Source: Torymus aiolomorphi
Taxonomy: Eukaryota; Arthropoda; Insecta; Hymenoptera; Torymidae
Direction: 5' to 3'
Assembly (NCBI GenBank): GCA_036365515.1
Contig: CM070874.1
Coordinates: 164,008,297-164,072,296, forward strand
DNA length: 64,000 bases
Shown: in pieces, positions 54,430-63,924 of the stretch
Layout: each line of letters opens with the position of its first letter
How positions within the stretch are numbered: the first letter of the stretch is position 1
Translations under genes and position numbers: made by a program
Notes under the pieces: generated by a model
Databases searched by the model: none
The model's input: only the letters and a program-made list of their open reading frames with translations
Told to the model about the DNA's origin: nothing

Positions 54430-57234
54430 TTGCAGGTCTTCAAGGTAAAGAGTATAAAAAAATCAAAAAATTGTTTATCTGAAGAAGAAAAACGCAATTT
54501 ATTTTGGAGTTTTGTGGAGCATGAAATAAATATCAATGTCCCAGCATATATAAAGAATATTTTCCGTTTGCAATACTTAGACAATCCTGCAACTATAGCT
54601 CATTTAAAAGAAAATAATATTTTAGAATTAGAAGATTTTGTTCAATCACAACTTTATGCTGATAATATACCTGAAAATTCAAACCTCATTAACTATTATA
54701 ATATGTACCATAAATGTCCTCAAAATTTTAAGTTTTCTATTGGTCACAAGATAATGATATTAAATATAAGTACATTCTGTAAAAGTAAACCTATGTTTTG
54801 GAAACTAGCTGAGGAAACCATTAACCCTTCTTCTGCTAAGCGCAGTGATAGTTTGAAAACTGATTCGAAACTTTGTGATGATTGTGCACGTATCTATAAA
54901 ATTGACAAAACAGGTGCAATTAATTCATCATTATTGGAAATGCTAATTCAATCTTTAAAAAATAATGTAGCCAGAAAAAAACAAGGTTATCGTTATGAAT
55001 ACTCATTAAAGCTTGTCGCTGCATATTTTTACTTAGTTGGTGGTCTAATTCTATACGAAACTATGAGTTCTAATTTACCAATTCCATCGATCAGTATTAT
55101 TCGAAAATTTGTTCAGGAAAGTTCATCTTTGGTAATTGAAGGATCTTGTAGAATTGAAGATCTCAAAACTTTTTTAAAAGCCCGAAATCTCACAAATAAA
55201 GTATGGTTGAGCGAAGATGCTACTCGTCTTTGTAATAAAGTTCAGTACGATTCCAATACTAATCAGTTAATAGGATTTGTTTTGCCAGTCGATAAAAATT
55301 CTATGCCTAAAGCATTTTCATTTTTAGCAACATCTGCTAGAGTTATGGAAGAACATTTCAAAAATAATGAAATATCAAATTTATTATATATTTTTATGGT
55401 CCAACCACTTCAAAAATATGCACCTACTTTTCCTTTATGTATTTTTGGAAATCGGAATTCTTTTACAGCAGATGATGTTGTCAAAAGATGGAAGTTTATT
55501 ACGAAGTGTTTAGAAGAGGAAGAAATGTACGTGATAGGATACTCTTCTGATGGCGATTCACGGTTGTTAAAGGCAATGCGTAATGAAAGTTGTCTTGGCA
55601 TGGTGCATCATAACGATTATTCATTAAATAATATTACAATAGATATTCCTGAATTCCACGGAAAATTTGGATTAAGTCAGATTTTTATCCAGGACACGGT
55701 ACACATAGGTACAAAATTGAGAAATAGATTATTAAAGCATTCATTAATCTTACCAATGGGCAAATTTATAGCATCTAAGGCACATTTAAACATTATTATG
55801 AACGTTTGCTCAAAAGATAAGCACTATCTTACCGAAAAAGATATAAATGGAAAGGATAAAATGAACTTTGCTTTCGTTGTAAAATTATGTTCTCTCAACA
55901 TAATAAAACTAATAAAACTAATTACAGAGAATATTCCCGACTCTTTAGCAACGCAAGTTTATTTAAAAATTATATTTTACGATTTAAATTCATTTGTTTC
56001 AACATCCTTGAAGATAAGCGAAAGAATTTATTGCATATGGTATGCAACATTTTTTTTGCGAATGTGGCGAAAGTGGTTAGATAATCATGATATTTATAGT
56101 GTTCAAGATAATTTTATTTCAAGTAATGCTTACATATGCATTGAACTTAATGCGCATGGATTATTAAATGCAATTTTTCATTGTATGGAATGGAATAATT
56201 TCGATACATTTTTACCTTGGATGTTTAGCAGTCAACCGTGTGAAAGTTTCTTCAGAAATTTACGATCCACTAGCACAACGTTTTCTACTATTGTTAATTG
56301 CACATTGCTAGAATCATTGTATAGAATAAGGCGACTACAATTTATAAATGATGTTTTTGCTTATGATTTTAAAGAAATTGGACTTACTATTAATTTTCCT
56401 CGTAAAACTTTTTTGCATGCTTCTTTTGAGACTCAAAATGAAAAATTAAACTTACCATTCCTTGACAGCATTTGTGGAAATGATTTAAATCTCAGTGTTG
56501 AAGTCATAAAAAATATTCTTTTTAAAGCAAAATGTGATGCCCACAAAACTGTAGAAAGTTTAGTAATGGACATTGCTATTCATGAAGCTACCAACTTATT
56601 CGTAAAAGATATAAGTAATGTTTCCTCTTTAAATGAAGATCTTGATGAAGAAAATTATGATGTTTATGAAAATAATGGAGCTGAAAATGAAATATATATA
56701 TGTGATGATAAAGAATTATTCGAAAATTTAGAGGAATCTTCAAAAATATTATCTGATTACACTGATTTACAAATCAAAGATTATTCTTCTACAGAAAATA
56801 TTGATGGTAACAACAGTCCATTCACTTTTGTAAAAGATAAAAATAACAAAGAAATATTGGTGCGGAAATCATCAATTTGTTGGCTGCTGAGTAAGTCTCA
56901 AACTTCTTCAAGTGCTGATCGTCTACAGCGAGTAAAAGAAAATGAAAGCCAGATAAGTAAACATCAGCATAACGTTTTAGAAGACGTACAAGTTTGTGGT
57001 ACAATTTTTGTTGGAAATTGGTGTCTCTTTCGTTCACAAGAAAAGAAAAATAAATATTTAATTGGACTCGTTCAAGGATTTGCCTACTATGAAGAAAATA
57101 TCTGGAGAAACATAGAATATTCAAATAATTATGCTCAAATAAAAAATAACAAAAAATCTGTGGGAGTTTTGTGCCACTGGTACGACCTTTGTAAAAATAA
57201 ATTAGTGCTACAAAATATTAGCTGTCACGGTTAG
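54430..57234 (+). CDS. Large P-like DDE transposase (about 930 aa)
   Basis: The frame is open for 934 codons to TAG/TAA at 57232. It has no in-frame ATG before codon 92; the acceptor tgtttgcag at 54426-54434 suggests that translation starts in an upstream exon. Residues 30-130 form a domain (VPAYIKNIFRLQYLDNP..., IGHKIMIL) repeated in the ORF at 57716. Then come CDDCARIY (149-156) and the motif series SEDATR (D263), SSDGDSR (D374/D376), QDTVHIGTKLRNRLL (D422) and SQPCESFFRNLRS (E605). The last two parallel the P-element motifs FDAPHLLKCLRN and QDPLENLFSVLRS at 46563-48970. An acidic region (640-760) precedes a C-terminal part. Known to me only as uncharacterised metazoan proteins; transposase function is inferred. 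The frame looks intact. Confidence 0.7.
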   Translation: MQVFKVKSIKKSKNCLSEEEKRNLFWSFVEHEININVPAYIKNIFRLQYLDNPATIAHLKENNILELEDFVQSQLYADNIPENSNLINYYNMYHKCPQNFKFSIGHKIMILNISTFCKSKPMFWKLAEETINPSSAKRSDSLKTDSKLCDDCARIYKIDKTGAINSSLLEMLIQSLKNNVARKKQGYRYEYSLKLVAAYFYLVGGLILYETMSSNLPIPSISIIRKFVQESSSLVIEGSCRIEDLKTFLKARNLTNKVWLSEDATRLCNKVQYDSNTNQLIGFVLPVDKNSMPKAFSFLATSARVMEEHFKNNEISNLLYIFMVQPLQKYAPTFPLCIFGNRNSFTADDVVKRWKFITKCLEEEEMYVIGYSSDGDSRLLKAMRNESCLGMVHHNDYSLNNITIDIPEFHGKFGLSQIFIQDTVHIGTKLRNRLLKHSLILPMGKFIASKAHLNIIMNVCSKDKHYLTEKDINGKDKMNFAFVVKLCSLNIIKLIKLITENIPDSLATQVYLKIIFYDLNSFVSTSLKISERIYCIWYATFFLRMWRKWLDNHDIYSVQDNFISSNAYICIELNAHGLLNAIFHCMEWNNFDTFLPWMFSSQPCESFFRNLRSTSTTFSTIVNCTLLESLYRIRRLQFINDVFAYDFKEIGLTINFPRKTFLHASFETQNEKLNLPFLDSICGNDLNLSVEVIKNILFKAKCDAHKTVESLVMDIAIHEATNLFVKDISNVSSLNEDLDEENYDVYENNGAENEIYICDDKELFENLEESSKILSDYTDLQIKDYSSTENIDGNNSPFTFVKDKNNKEILVRKSSICWLLSKSQTSSSADRLQRVKENESQISKHQHNVLEDVQVCGTIFVGNWCLFRSQEKKNKYLIGLVQGFAYYEENIWRNIEYSNNYAQIKNNKKSVGVLCHWYDLCKNKLVLQNISCHG

Positions 57235-57715
57235 TTAGATATGTCACATTATAAATTGAGTATTCCAGCGCCTATGTATAACAACAATTGTCATTATTTA
57301 AATGATAATATTTACAATAAAATAAAAAAATTCTTTAAATCGTAACAAAATTTACCAATATGATGTCCGCGCGCAATTCATCCTATTTTTAAATTCTTGC
57401 ATCTTTTCGCAAACAAAGACATTCTTAAAGGCATCAAAATTGCTCTTTGATTTTTGGACAGCAAGCAATCAGGTTCATAGGATTAAAAGTGACTAGAACG
57501 TATATCTTCTTTTATAAATTATTATCGTGAAATCTGATTGACTACTCTTATATCATTTCAACATCACTTCAACTTCCTTTATATATTTTAATTTCTATGA
57601 ATGTATATCATTAACCTCTTTTAATATTTGTTTCTTTACATCTATTTGTTAATATCAACAGGATACGTGTTTAGTTTATCTTCAGTATTTCAAATATTTA
57701 CTTAAAATATTTAAG
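57235..57715. other. Spacer between the transposase and the accessory ORF
   Basis: AT-rich; aataaaataaaa at 57316-57327 could be the polyadenylation signal of the 934-aa gene. No ORF. The ~480-bp gap may contain the promoter or an intron for the downstream frame. Confidence 0.45.
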
Positions 57716-58198
57716 ATGAATCTTCATGCTAATAATACTGAAGAAGTAGAAGATATTTATAGAAAATTATTTTTGGAGAAAATTGAAAAAACTTTATGTC
57801 CAAACATATTTATTCCTACCTATATAAAAAATATTTTTAAATTTCAAGGTTTAGACAATCCTGTAACTTTTAAATCAATTAGTGAAAATATTCTCAAAGA
57901 AGTAGAAAATTTTGTCCGTTCCGACTTCTACAAAAGCCTTATTCCATTGGATGCACGTAAACGTGATTACTACGACATGTATGAAAAAGAGGAAAACAAA
58001 TTTATATTTCCGATTGGTCATAAATTGTTGATTTTTAAAATAAAAGAATTTATTTGTCAGAAAAAAGATACGTTTTGGAAGAGTTTAAATATAAATAAAA
58101 ACTTACGTACTACCCAAACCATCAATGAAGAAGCTATGAAATCTGTTAATTTCAAATCAGAAGCCAAAAAAATATTTAAACTTTTATCAAAAAATTAA
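57716..58198 (+). CDS. Accessory ORF: stand-alone copy of the transposase N-terminal domain (160 aa)
   Basis: ATG at 57716 and TAA at 58196. Residues 31-130 (PTYIKNIFKFQGLDNPVTF, FVRSDFYKSLIP, YYDMYEKEE, FPIGHKLLIFKI, KKDTFWKSL) align along their length with residues 38-125 of the 934-aa protein at about 40 percent identity, and nothing of the catalytic part follows. It could be a regulator or partner that shares the DNA- or protein-binding domain, or the first exon of a second gene. Codon use is AT-rich like the transposase. The frame is intact. Confidence 0.7.
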   Translation: MNLHANNTEEVEDIYRKLFLEKIEKTLCPNIFIPTYIKNIFKFQGLDNPVTFKSISENILKEVENFVRSDFYKSLIPLDARKRDYYDMYEKEENKFIFPIGHKLLIFKIKEFICQKKDTFWKSLNINKNLRTTQTINEEAMKSVNFKSEAKKIFKLLSKN

Positions 58199-58204
58199 AA
58201 AAAA

Positions 58205-58300
58205 ATGTCAGTTAAACTAAAAACTATGATTGATTGTGTGGAAGTTGAAATGACGTTAGATAAAGATTCTGTAGTTGCTAATATTTCATGTTCAATATGT
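58205..58300 (+). pseudogene. ORF fragment cut by the LTR insertion
   Basis: Thirty-two codons (MSVKLKTMIDCVEVEMT, then SVVANISCSICC) before the LTR starts at 58301; a frame continues into the LTR only by chance. The CSICC word suggests a zinc-binding segment. It starts 6 nt after the stop of the accessory ORF, so it may be the next exon or a third frame of the same element. The rest would lie beyond the retrotransposon, outside this window. Confidence 0.5.
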
Positions 58301-59089
58301 TGTGACGGAGTATCGCCGTCACTATTCGAATTACGCGCTGCCAGGGTGCAGTACCGCGAGAAACCACGCGCAGCAGTGGCGCTGCATGCATGCGCAGCCC
58401 CACTCACGACAATCGAGCCGCCGTCGCCGCTATCAATGCTAGCGCCGACGCCGATTAGCGGGAATAAAGGCGCCGCCGGAGAGCAGTCCGCTCGGGGCAG
58501 CGGAGAGGTACACCTCCCGCTCCCACCAGCTCCGAGTCCACTCTTGTCTGCGGGTACACTCGAAGCAAGATTGGGCAGTAGAGCCGGAGAGCGCATTCCC
58601 TGCACCGCGGGTACACTCGGGTGCAGAGAGCCGACGGTGATTACGGGTACACCCGGATCACTCACCAGGAGGTTGCAGGTACACCTGGACCTCTTTTCCC
58701 CTATCCGACAAGCCGCGGGTACACTCGGGCTTGTAACCCATCCAGACCAGACCTCTGGTCTGTCCTCCTGGAGCAGCTGCGGGTATACTCGGGCTGCCTC
58801 CTCCCCGCTTCCATGCGAACCGTATTTTAACCCGCGTTAGTTAATTAACATGTACGATTATTATTAGACTATGTAAAATATTGTAATTGCGTGCTACCGG
58901 CTAATTAGTTGCTAACACACCGTTATGTTCTTTTCTGTTTCAGAGTCAAGCACCATAGAGTCTCTCTTTTGTACATACATAGCTTTATGATTTAATAAAT
59001 ATTCATATTTACATTACTTGCTTGAACCTTTATTTACCAATCAACCCTGGTAAACTCAAGAGCATCCGGCGGGAAATAACCCCGTTACA
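58301..59089 (+). repeat. 5' LTR of a Ty3/gypsy retrotransposon (789 bp)
   Basis: Begins TGTGACGG and ends CCGTTACA (TG...CA with short inverted ends), directly followed by a primer-binding site. U3 is GC-rich and holds seven copies of a palindromic dodecamer, CGGGTACACTCG or variants, at 58506, 58551, 58608, 58644, 58677, 58716 and 58780. AATAAA at 58996-59001 is a likely polyadenylation signal. It interrupts the frame at 58205. No 3' LTR is in the window. Confidence 0.85.
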
Positions 59090-59107
59090 TGGCGCCCGAA
59101 TAGTCGG
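59090..59107 (+). promoter_or_regulatory. Primer-binding site
   Basis: tggcgcccgaatagtcgg begins at the base after the LTR. The first 11 bases match the 3' end pairing expected for a tRNA primer with sequence TTCGGGCGCCA, of the tRNA-Lys type by similarity to known sites. Exact tRNA identity cannot be fixed by eye. Confidence 0.75.
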
Positions 59108-59257
59108 ATACTGAAAGCAACTGATTAGCCGAAAGCAAAACGTTTAAGCGTACGACAGTATAACAAATAAAAATTAACCGCCCTACCTTACCGACCGCGG
59201 AGCGTACAGCTTAAACGCCGCGTATACACTGACACATCAACACTTGTAACCGCTACC

Positions 59258-60452
59258 ATGACGAAGGTGTCATGGGGTTATCGCTTGTCAAAAGCGCAAC
59301 TCATTTCCGAGAACACGAAGTACGGAGTAAGTGTAGAAGGTACAGTCGACGCTCTGAGGCAGAGACTAGTACGCTATGCAAGAGAAAACCCTCAAAAATT
59401 CGCAGAAAGGCCAGAAGACGATCCCGAATACGATGAGGAGGAAGACAAAATACGGGACCGCAAAATGGATGGACGCAATAGAAAACAACGCACAACCCCA
59501 ACAGCCGCCAGTAGTGCAGGAGGCGTACGTAAGCGTCCCTATCGATAGAACAAGAGTCAGCGAACAGATGAGAAAGTGGGGTCTGCACTTCGACGGCAAG
59601 GACGCGTTCGGCTTCCTTGAGCGTCTCGACGAATTGCAGACCGCATACGAATTCACCGATCAGCAGGTGTATCAAGGATTTCCGGAGCTCCTCCGCAACG
59701 ACGCCCATCTATGGTTCCGAAACGTCACTAGCGGAACATACACTCTGGCGGATCTAAAACGAAGCCTTAAGTCGTACTATCTACGGCCAAGTCAACTACG
59801 CGACCTCGACCGGCAAATCCACGAACGCCGACAAGCCCCGAATGAACACATACGAGCGTTCGTGACGGATTTAACTACGCTAATGCGTCGCCACGGGGGA
59901 TTTGACATCGAGCGTCAACTAGATACCCTGTACTACAACATCAAGGCCGAGTACCGACTGTACCTGAAACGTAAGGAGGTTACGTCCATCGACGAATTAA
60001 TACACATGGCCCAAGACCTGGATGAGACCCAACGGCAGGTAACGAATACCACCACCAGCACCAGTAACAGACCAGCACCACCTGCCGGAGGAATTATGTC
60101 GGTTACGGCATACGATAGACGAGACTGCTGTTGGCGGTGTAAGCAGCGTGGTCACAACCGGTTCAACTGTAAGAACCAGGTAAGGAAATTCTGTTCCTAC
60201 TGCGGTAAAGACGACACCTTATCCAAAGACTGCAACTGCCACAAACCGGAAAACGGGGGCAGGGCCGGCCCACAATCCAACAGGACCCGGCCCCAGAACC
60301 AACCGATAACAGGAGCAGCGACGTCATTCGTAAACCCGGAGATGGCAAAACAAGGCATCGATATAGGATGGCAAAAATCAAATGAGGAATGGTCGGCAGG
60401 ATTAGCAGATGGCAGCGAAACAAACATAACAACGTGCGTTACGGCAGGGTAG
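59258..60452 (+). pseudogene. gag of the gypsy element, frameshifted
   Basis: ATG at 59258. The first frame (to 59548) has a SAP-like helix-turn-helix (YRLSKAQLISENTKYGVSVE...LRQRLVRYA). At about 59440-59470 the capsid part moves to the frame open to 60452, with the capsid words FLERLDELQTAYEF and FPELLRNDAHLWFRN. Nucleocapsid zinc knuckle CWRCKQRGHNRFNC (C-x2-C-x4-H-x4-C) lies at about 60128-60171, followed by an imperfect second knuckle CSYCGKDDTLSKDC. Packaging and particle assembly role. The shift near 59450 breaks it. GC content is far above the surrounding AT-rich DNA. Confidence 0.85.
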
Positions 60453-60577
60453 AAGTCGATGACAACGAAATCACGCATAAGTTCCTGGTAATGGACACCT
60501 TAGGGCACCACATGCTCCTAGGAATGGACATATTAAAGCGACTGAACCTGCAATTGTATCTTAATGGCAACTGCTGA
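60300..60577 (+). pseudogene. Aspartic protease remnant
   Basis: TGAATSFV is present at 60310-60335, but the residue where the catalytic Asp of D-T/S-G-A is expected is Ile, and the upstream part is missing. A frame change near 60435 precedes the C-terminal LLGMDILKRL motif (60518-60549). Not functional as it stands. Confidence 0.75.
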
Positions 60578-62982
60578 CCTCTAGCCCCACGATAAGCCAA
60601 CGGAATGTATGTGCCGTAGCATCACCTATCGGCCTCCAAGAGCTGAACAGAGAAGAAAAAGAAAAGCTGACTGAACTTATCGACCGAGAAAAGAAGATGT
60701 TCGACATGCTAAAAGGGGTAACGTCGCTGACCAAACATGAGATCCGTCTAAAAAATCACACGCCCATCAAACAAAGGTACCGACCAAGGAACCCGGCAAT
60801 GCAAGCGATCATCCACGCAGAAGTAGAGAAGATGCTAGAGGAGGGAGTGATTCAACCTTCCAACAGCCCCTGGAGCGCGCCGATCGTCATCACGAAACGC
60901 AAAAACGGTAAACACCGCTTCTGTATTGATTTCAGACGGCTAAATAAACTATCGGAGAAGGACGCGTACCCTCTCCCCCAAGTCAACGCCACCCTAGATA
61001 AGCTCAAGGGAGCCAAGTACATATCTACCATAGACTTGAAGAACGGGTACTGGCAGGTGGCGCTGACCGAAAAAAGTCGCGCACTTACAGCGTTCACTGT
61101 ACCGGGAAAAGGGCTGTTTGAATTAAATGTTATGCCGTTTGGTCTCCATGCCGCACCCGCAACATTCCAAAGGCTGTTAGACCACGTCATCACCGCAGAG
61201 ATGTCACCACACGTTTTCGCCTACCTCGACGACATCGTTATCGTGACAACTTCCTACGAACAACACTTAGAGATCCTAACCAACGTCCTCGAGCGCCTTC
61301 ACCAGCTCAAGCTGCGCCCAAATTGGGAGAAATGCCACTTCGCGTGCAAGCGACTACGATACCTAGGACACGTCGTCGATGAAAACGGACTGCAAACCGA
61401 CGCAGGAAAGGTCAGCGCCGTCACGGAACTCAGCGCACCGCAGAACGCCAAACAGCTGCGTCGATTTCTGGGGTTTATATCGTGGTATAGACGTTTTATC
61501 AAAAACGCAGCCAGGCTGGCCTCGCCACTCAACAAACTACTTAAGAAGAAAAGCAAGTGGGAGTGGAGAGAGGCTCAACAAAGTGCGTTTGACGACCTTA
61601 AGGAAAAGCTAACACAAGCGCCCGTATTGGCATGCCCGGATTGGACCAAACCATTCACGCTGCAAACCGATGCAAGCCGCGAAGGCCTCGGAGCAGTACT
61701 CACTCAAGGAGAGGGGATAGACGAACGAGTAATCGCATACGCCAGCCGCTCGCTGAATAAAGCAGAGCGAAACTACTCCGCCACAGAACTTGAATGTCTG
61801 GCAGTAAGGTGGGGAGTATGGAAAATGCGCGATTATTTGGAAGGCTACCACTTCGTTATCCTGACCGACCACCAGTCTCTCAAGTGGCTGGACAGTATAG
61901 AAAACCCATCTGGTCGATTAGCAAGATGGGCCATGGAGCTGAGTCAATGGGACTACGAGATTCACTACCGCCGAGGCTCCGAGAACACGGTAGCCGACGC
62001 TCTCTCGCGGCAACCACTACCGTTATGTGAAATAAAAACAACGAAGTGCGATTGGTATCAACGTACCATGCGAGAAGTAAACCGAAACCCCTCCAGTTAC
62101 CCAGAGTTCAGCGTTAAGGACGGAAGATTATACCGACACGTCCTACACTCGCACGATTTCAACGACAACGACCCGTCAGAAGAATGGAAGCTGTGCGTAC
62201 CGACCGAACAACGCCAGAAAGTTCTAGCCGAAACACACAACGCACCTACCGCCGGTCACTTAGGAATCGCCAAAACCCTCGCGCGCCTATCAAGAACCTA
62301 CCACTGGCCGAAGATGCTACGTGACGCCACAAAGTACGTACGAAATTGCAACAACTGCCAGCGTTTTAAATCGCAGCAGAAACAGCCAGCCGGAACTATG
62401 CACGCCACCAACGTCACGCAGCCATGGGAGATGATATCAACAGATTTAGTCGGACCGTTTCCAAGATCAAAAGCAGGCCACACCCACCTCCTTGTTACCC
62501 AGGACCGCTTCTCAAAGTGGGTGGAGCTGCGCGCACTACGAAAGGCAACGGCGCGAGCCATTGTGCAAGCACTGAAAGAGATATGCCTTCGCCACGGCTG
62601 CCCACGTAGCATAGTCAGCGATAACGGCAAGCAGTTTGTAAGCAAGGAATTCGAGCAACTTCTGAAAGAACTCGGCGTCGAGTACCGCAAAACCCCTCCA
62701 TACACTCCACAGTGCAACCCTGTAGAACGCACTAATCGAGTGATAAAAACGATAGTAAAACAGTACATCGATCGATCGCAGAAAACATGGGATCAGTACA
62801 TACCGGAAATAACGTTCGCCTATAACACAGCAGCAAGTGACTCCACCGGATTCTCACCGGCGTATCTCAACTACGGAAGAGAGCTTACTCCGCCCAGCAG
62901 CCTGAGACAGGAAGCGGGGATGCGCTCCAACGTTGGATTGGACGGAGGGACGGAGGCCTGGAGGACGCTCCAGCAGTCGTAA
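60565..62982 (+). CDS. pol: reverse transcriptase, RNase H and integrase (Ty3/gypsy)
   Basis: An open frame from about 60565 (first ATG 60697) to the stop at 62980-62982. RT: the QYRPRNPAM-type entry, FCIDFRRLN, STIDLKNGYWQ, VMPFGL and the catalytic YLDD at 61219-61230. RNase H follows with TDASREGLGAVL (61666-61700), ATELECLAV and TDHQSLKWL. Integrase: zinc-binding HLGIAKTLARL...C-x2-C (62259-62364), then D in STDLVGPF, D in SDNGKQF and E in CNPVERTNR (spacing of D-D-35-E). The frame stops soon after YGRELTPPSSLR, so the integrase C-terminal domain is shortened. Domain order RT-RH-IN is Ty3/gypsy (mdg1/412-like by general look). Confidence 0.9.
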   Translation, partial: WQLLTSSPTISQRNVCAVASPIGLQELNREEKEKLTELIDREKKMFDMLKGVTSLTKHEIRLKNHTPIKQRYRPRNPAMQAIIHAEVEKMLEEGVIQPSNSPWSAPIVITKRKNGKHRFCIDFRRLNKLSEKDAYPLPQVNATLDKLKGAKYISTIDLKNGYWQVALTEKSRALTAFTVPGKGLFELNVMPFGLHAAPATFQRLLDHVITAEMSPHVFAYLDDIVIVTTSYEQHLEILTNVLERLHQLKLRPNWEKCHFACKRLRYLGHVVDENGLQTDAGKVSAVTELSAPQNAKQLRRFLGFISWYRRFIKNAARLASPLNKLLKKKSKWEWREAQQSAFDDLKEKLTQAPVLACPDWTKPFTLQTDASREGLGAVLTQGEGIDERVIAYASRSLNKAERNYSATELECLAVRWGVWKMRDYLEGYHFVILTDHQSLKWLDSIENPSGRLARWAMELSQWDYEIHYRRGSENTVADALSRQPLPLCEIKTTKCDWYQRTMREVNRNPSSYPEFSVKDGRLYRHVLHSHDFNDNDPSEEWKLCVPTEQRQKVLAETHNAPTAGHLGIAKTLARLSRTYHWPKMLRDATKYVRNCNNCQRFKSQQKQPAGTMHATNVTQPWEMISTDLVGPFPRSKAGHTHLLVTQDRFSKWVELRALRKATARAIVQALKEICLRHGCPRSIVSDNGKQFVSKEFEQLLKELGVEYRKTPPYTPQCNPVERTNRVIKTIVKQYIDRSQKTWDQYIPEITFAYNTAASDSTGFSPAYLNYGRELTPPSSLRQEAGMRSNVGLDGGTEAWRTLQQS

Positions 62983-63083
62983 GTTCAACCGAAAATCTAC
63001 CAGTTGACACGGCGTCCACTAACGTCCCACCGACCGCTCTCCAGACAACACCACCAGAGGCACCGCAGGCCGCACCACCAACC

Positions 63084-63924
63084 ATGGCAGCAACCGTTCC
63101 ACCAGCAGGAATAATCGGCGCACCATCAGACGCTCACCAAGAGAAGGGCGAGACGCTACTGGCCGTCGAGAACCTTCTCCGAGAGATGGGAGAAGACGGA
63201 ACGGGGGACGAGTACGATCCAGGTACCGCAACAACAGCAGAGGTATACGTACCGAACCCAACGCCCCAACTCCGACCAGCACTAACACGAGGGACAACCG
63301 TCTATGCTACGGAGCCACACCACCGGCCGACGCGGCCGATAGTAGTGACTGCCGCAAGAAAGCCACCGCTGACGGAGCTGCCAACCAAGCCGGCCAGGAG
63401 CGTCGGAGGCAAGAAGACGTTGACACCACCAATCTCCACATCTAAGGGCCCGGGTAAAGAGAGAAAGAAGGTGATAATCATCGCAGCACGCCCCGCCAAA
63501 CCACAAAAGGGAAAGAGAGCGCCGGAGAAGGGGAAAGGAGACACGGAGCCGAAGCCAGCAGAACACCACGAGACAGTGAAGAAGCAGAGAGGAAAGGGGA
63601 AGTACACACGGACGCCGCCAAAGATAACGCCGGACAATCGGCGAACGGCAGCCACAACACCAGCTCTCACGTCACAGACGGTCCAACAGGCAGTAGCAAC
63701 CATCACCGCCGCATCAGCGAAGCCCCCGCCGGTCATCACTGCTCCTGACGCTGCAACACCGACGGCACCACCACCCACCGACGCAACACCTCCAGCAGCT
63801 GTACCAGCAACATCATCGGCGGTAGTCTCGGCATCAACAGGAACGGCACGACCAGCTGCCCCACAGCCAGACTACGTGAAAGATATTAGGCGCAACGTGA
63901 ACCAGCTGCTGAAGGTGAAGTGTC
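63084..63924 (+). pseudogene. Proline/threonine/alanine-rich ORF3 of the gypsy element, 3' end lost
   Basis: ATG at 63084. About 280 codons, low complexity (P, T, A, K rich) with no signal peptide, membrane segment or envelope feature, so I do not regard it as an env gene. The last recognisable element residues are PDYVKDIRRNVNQLLKV. From 63925 the frame runs into satellite sequence and stops at 63981-63983. Function unknown; such regions in related elements can be linkers or accessory products. The 3' end of the element, including the second LTR, has been lost or displaced. Confidence 0.55.

Noticed and set aside
58205..58840. 211-codon ORF through the LTR
   Set aside because: Only the first 32 codons precede the LTR; the rest is U3 sequence with palindromic repeats.
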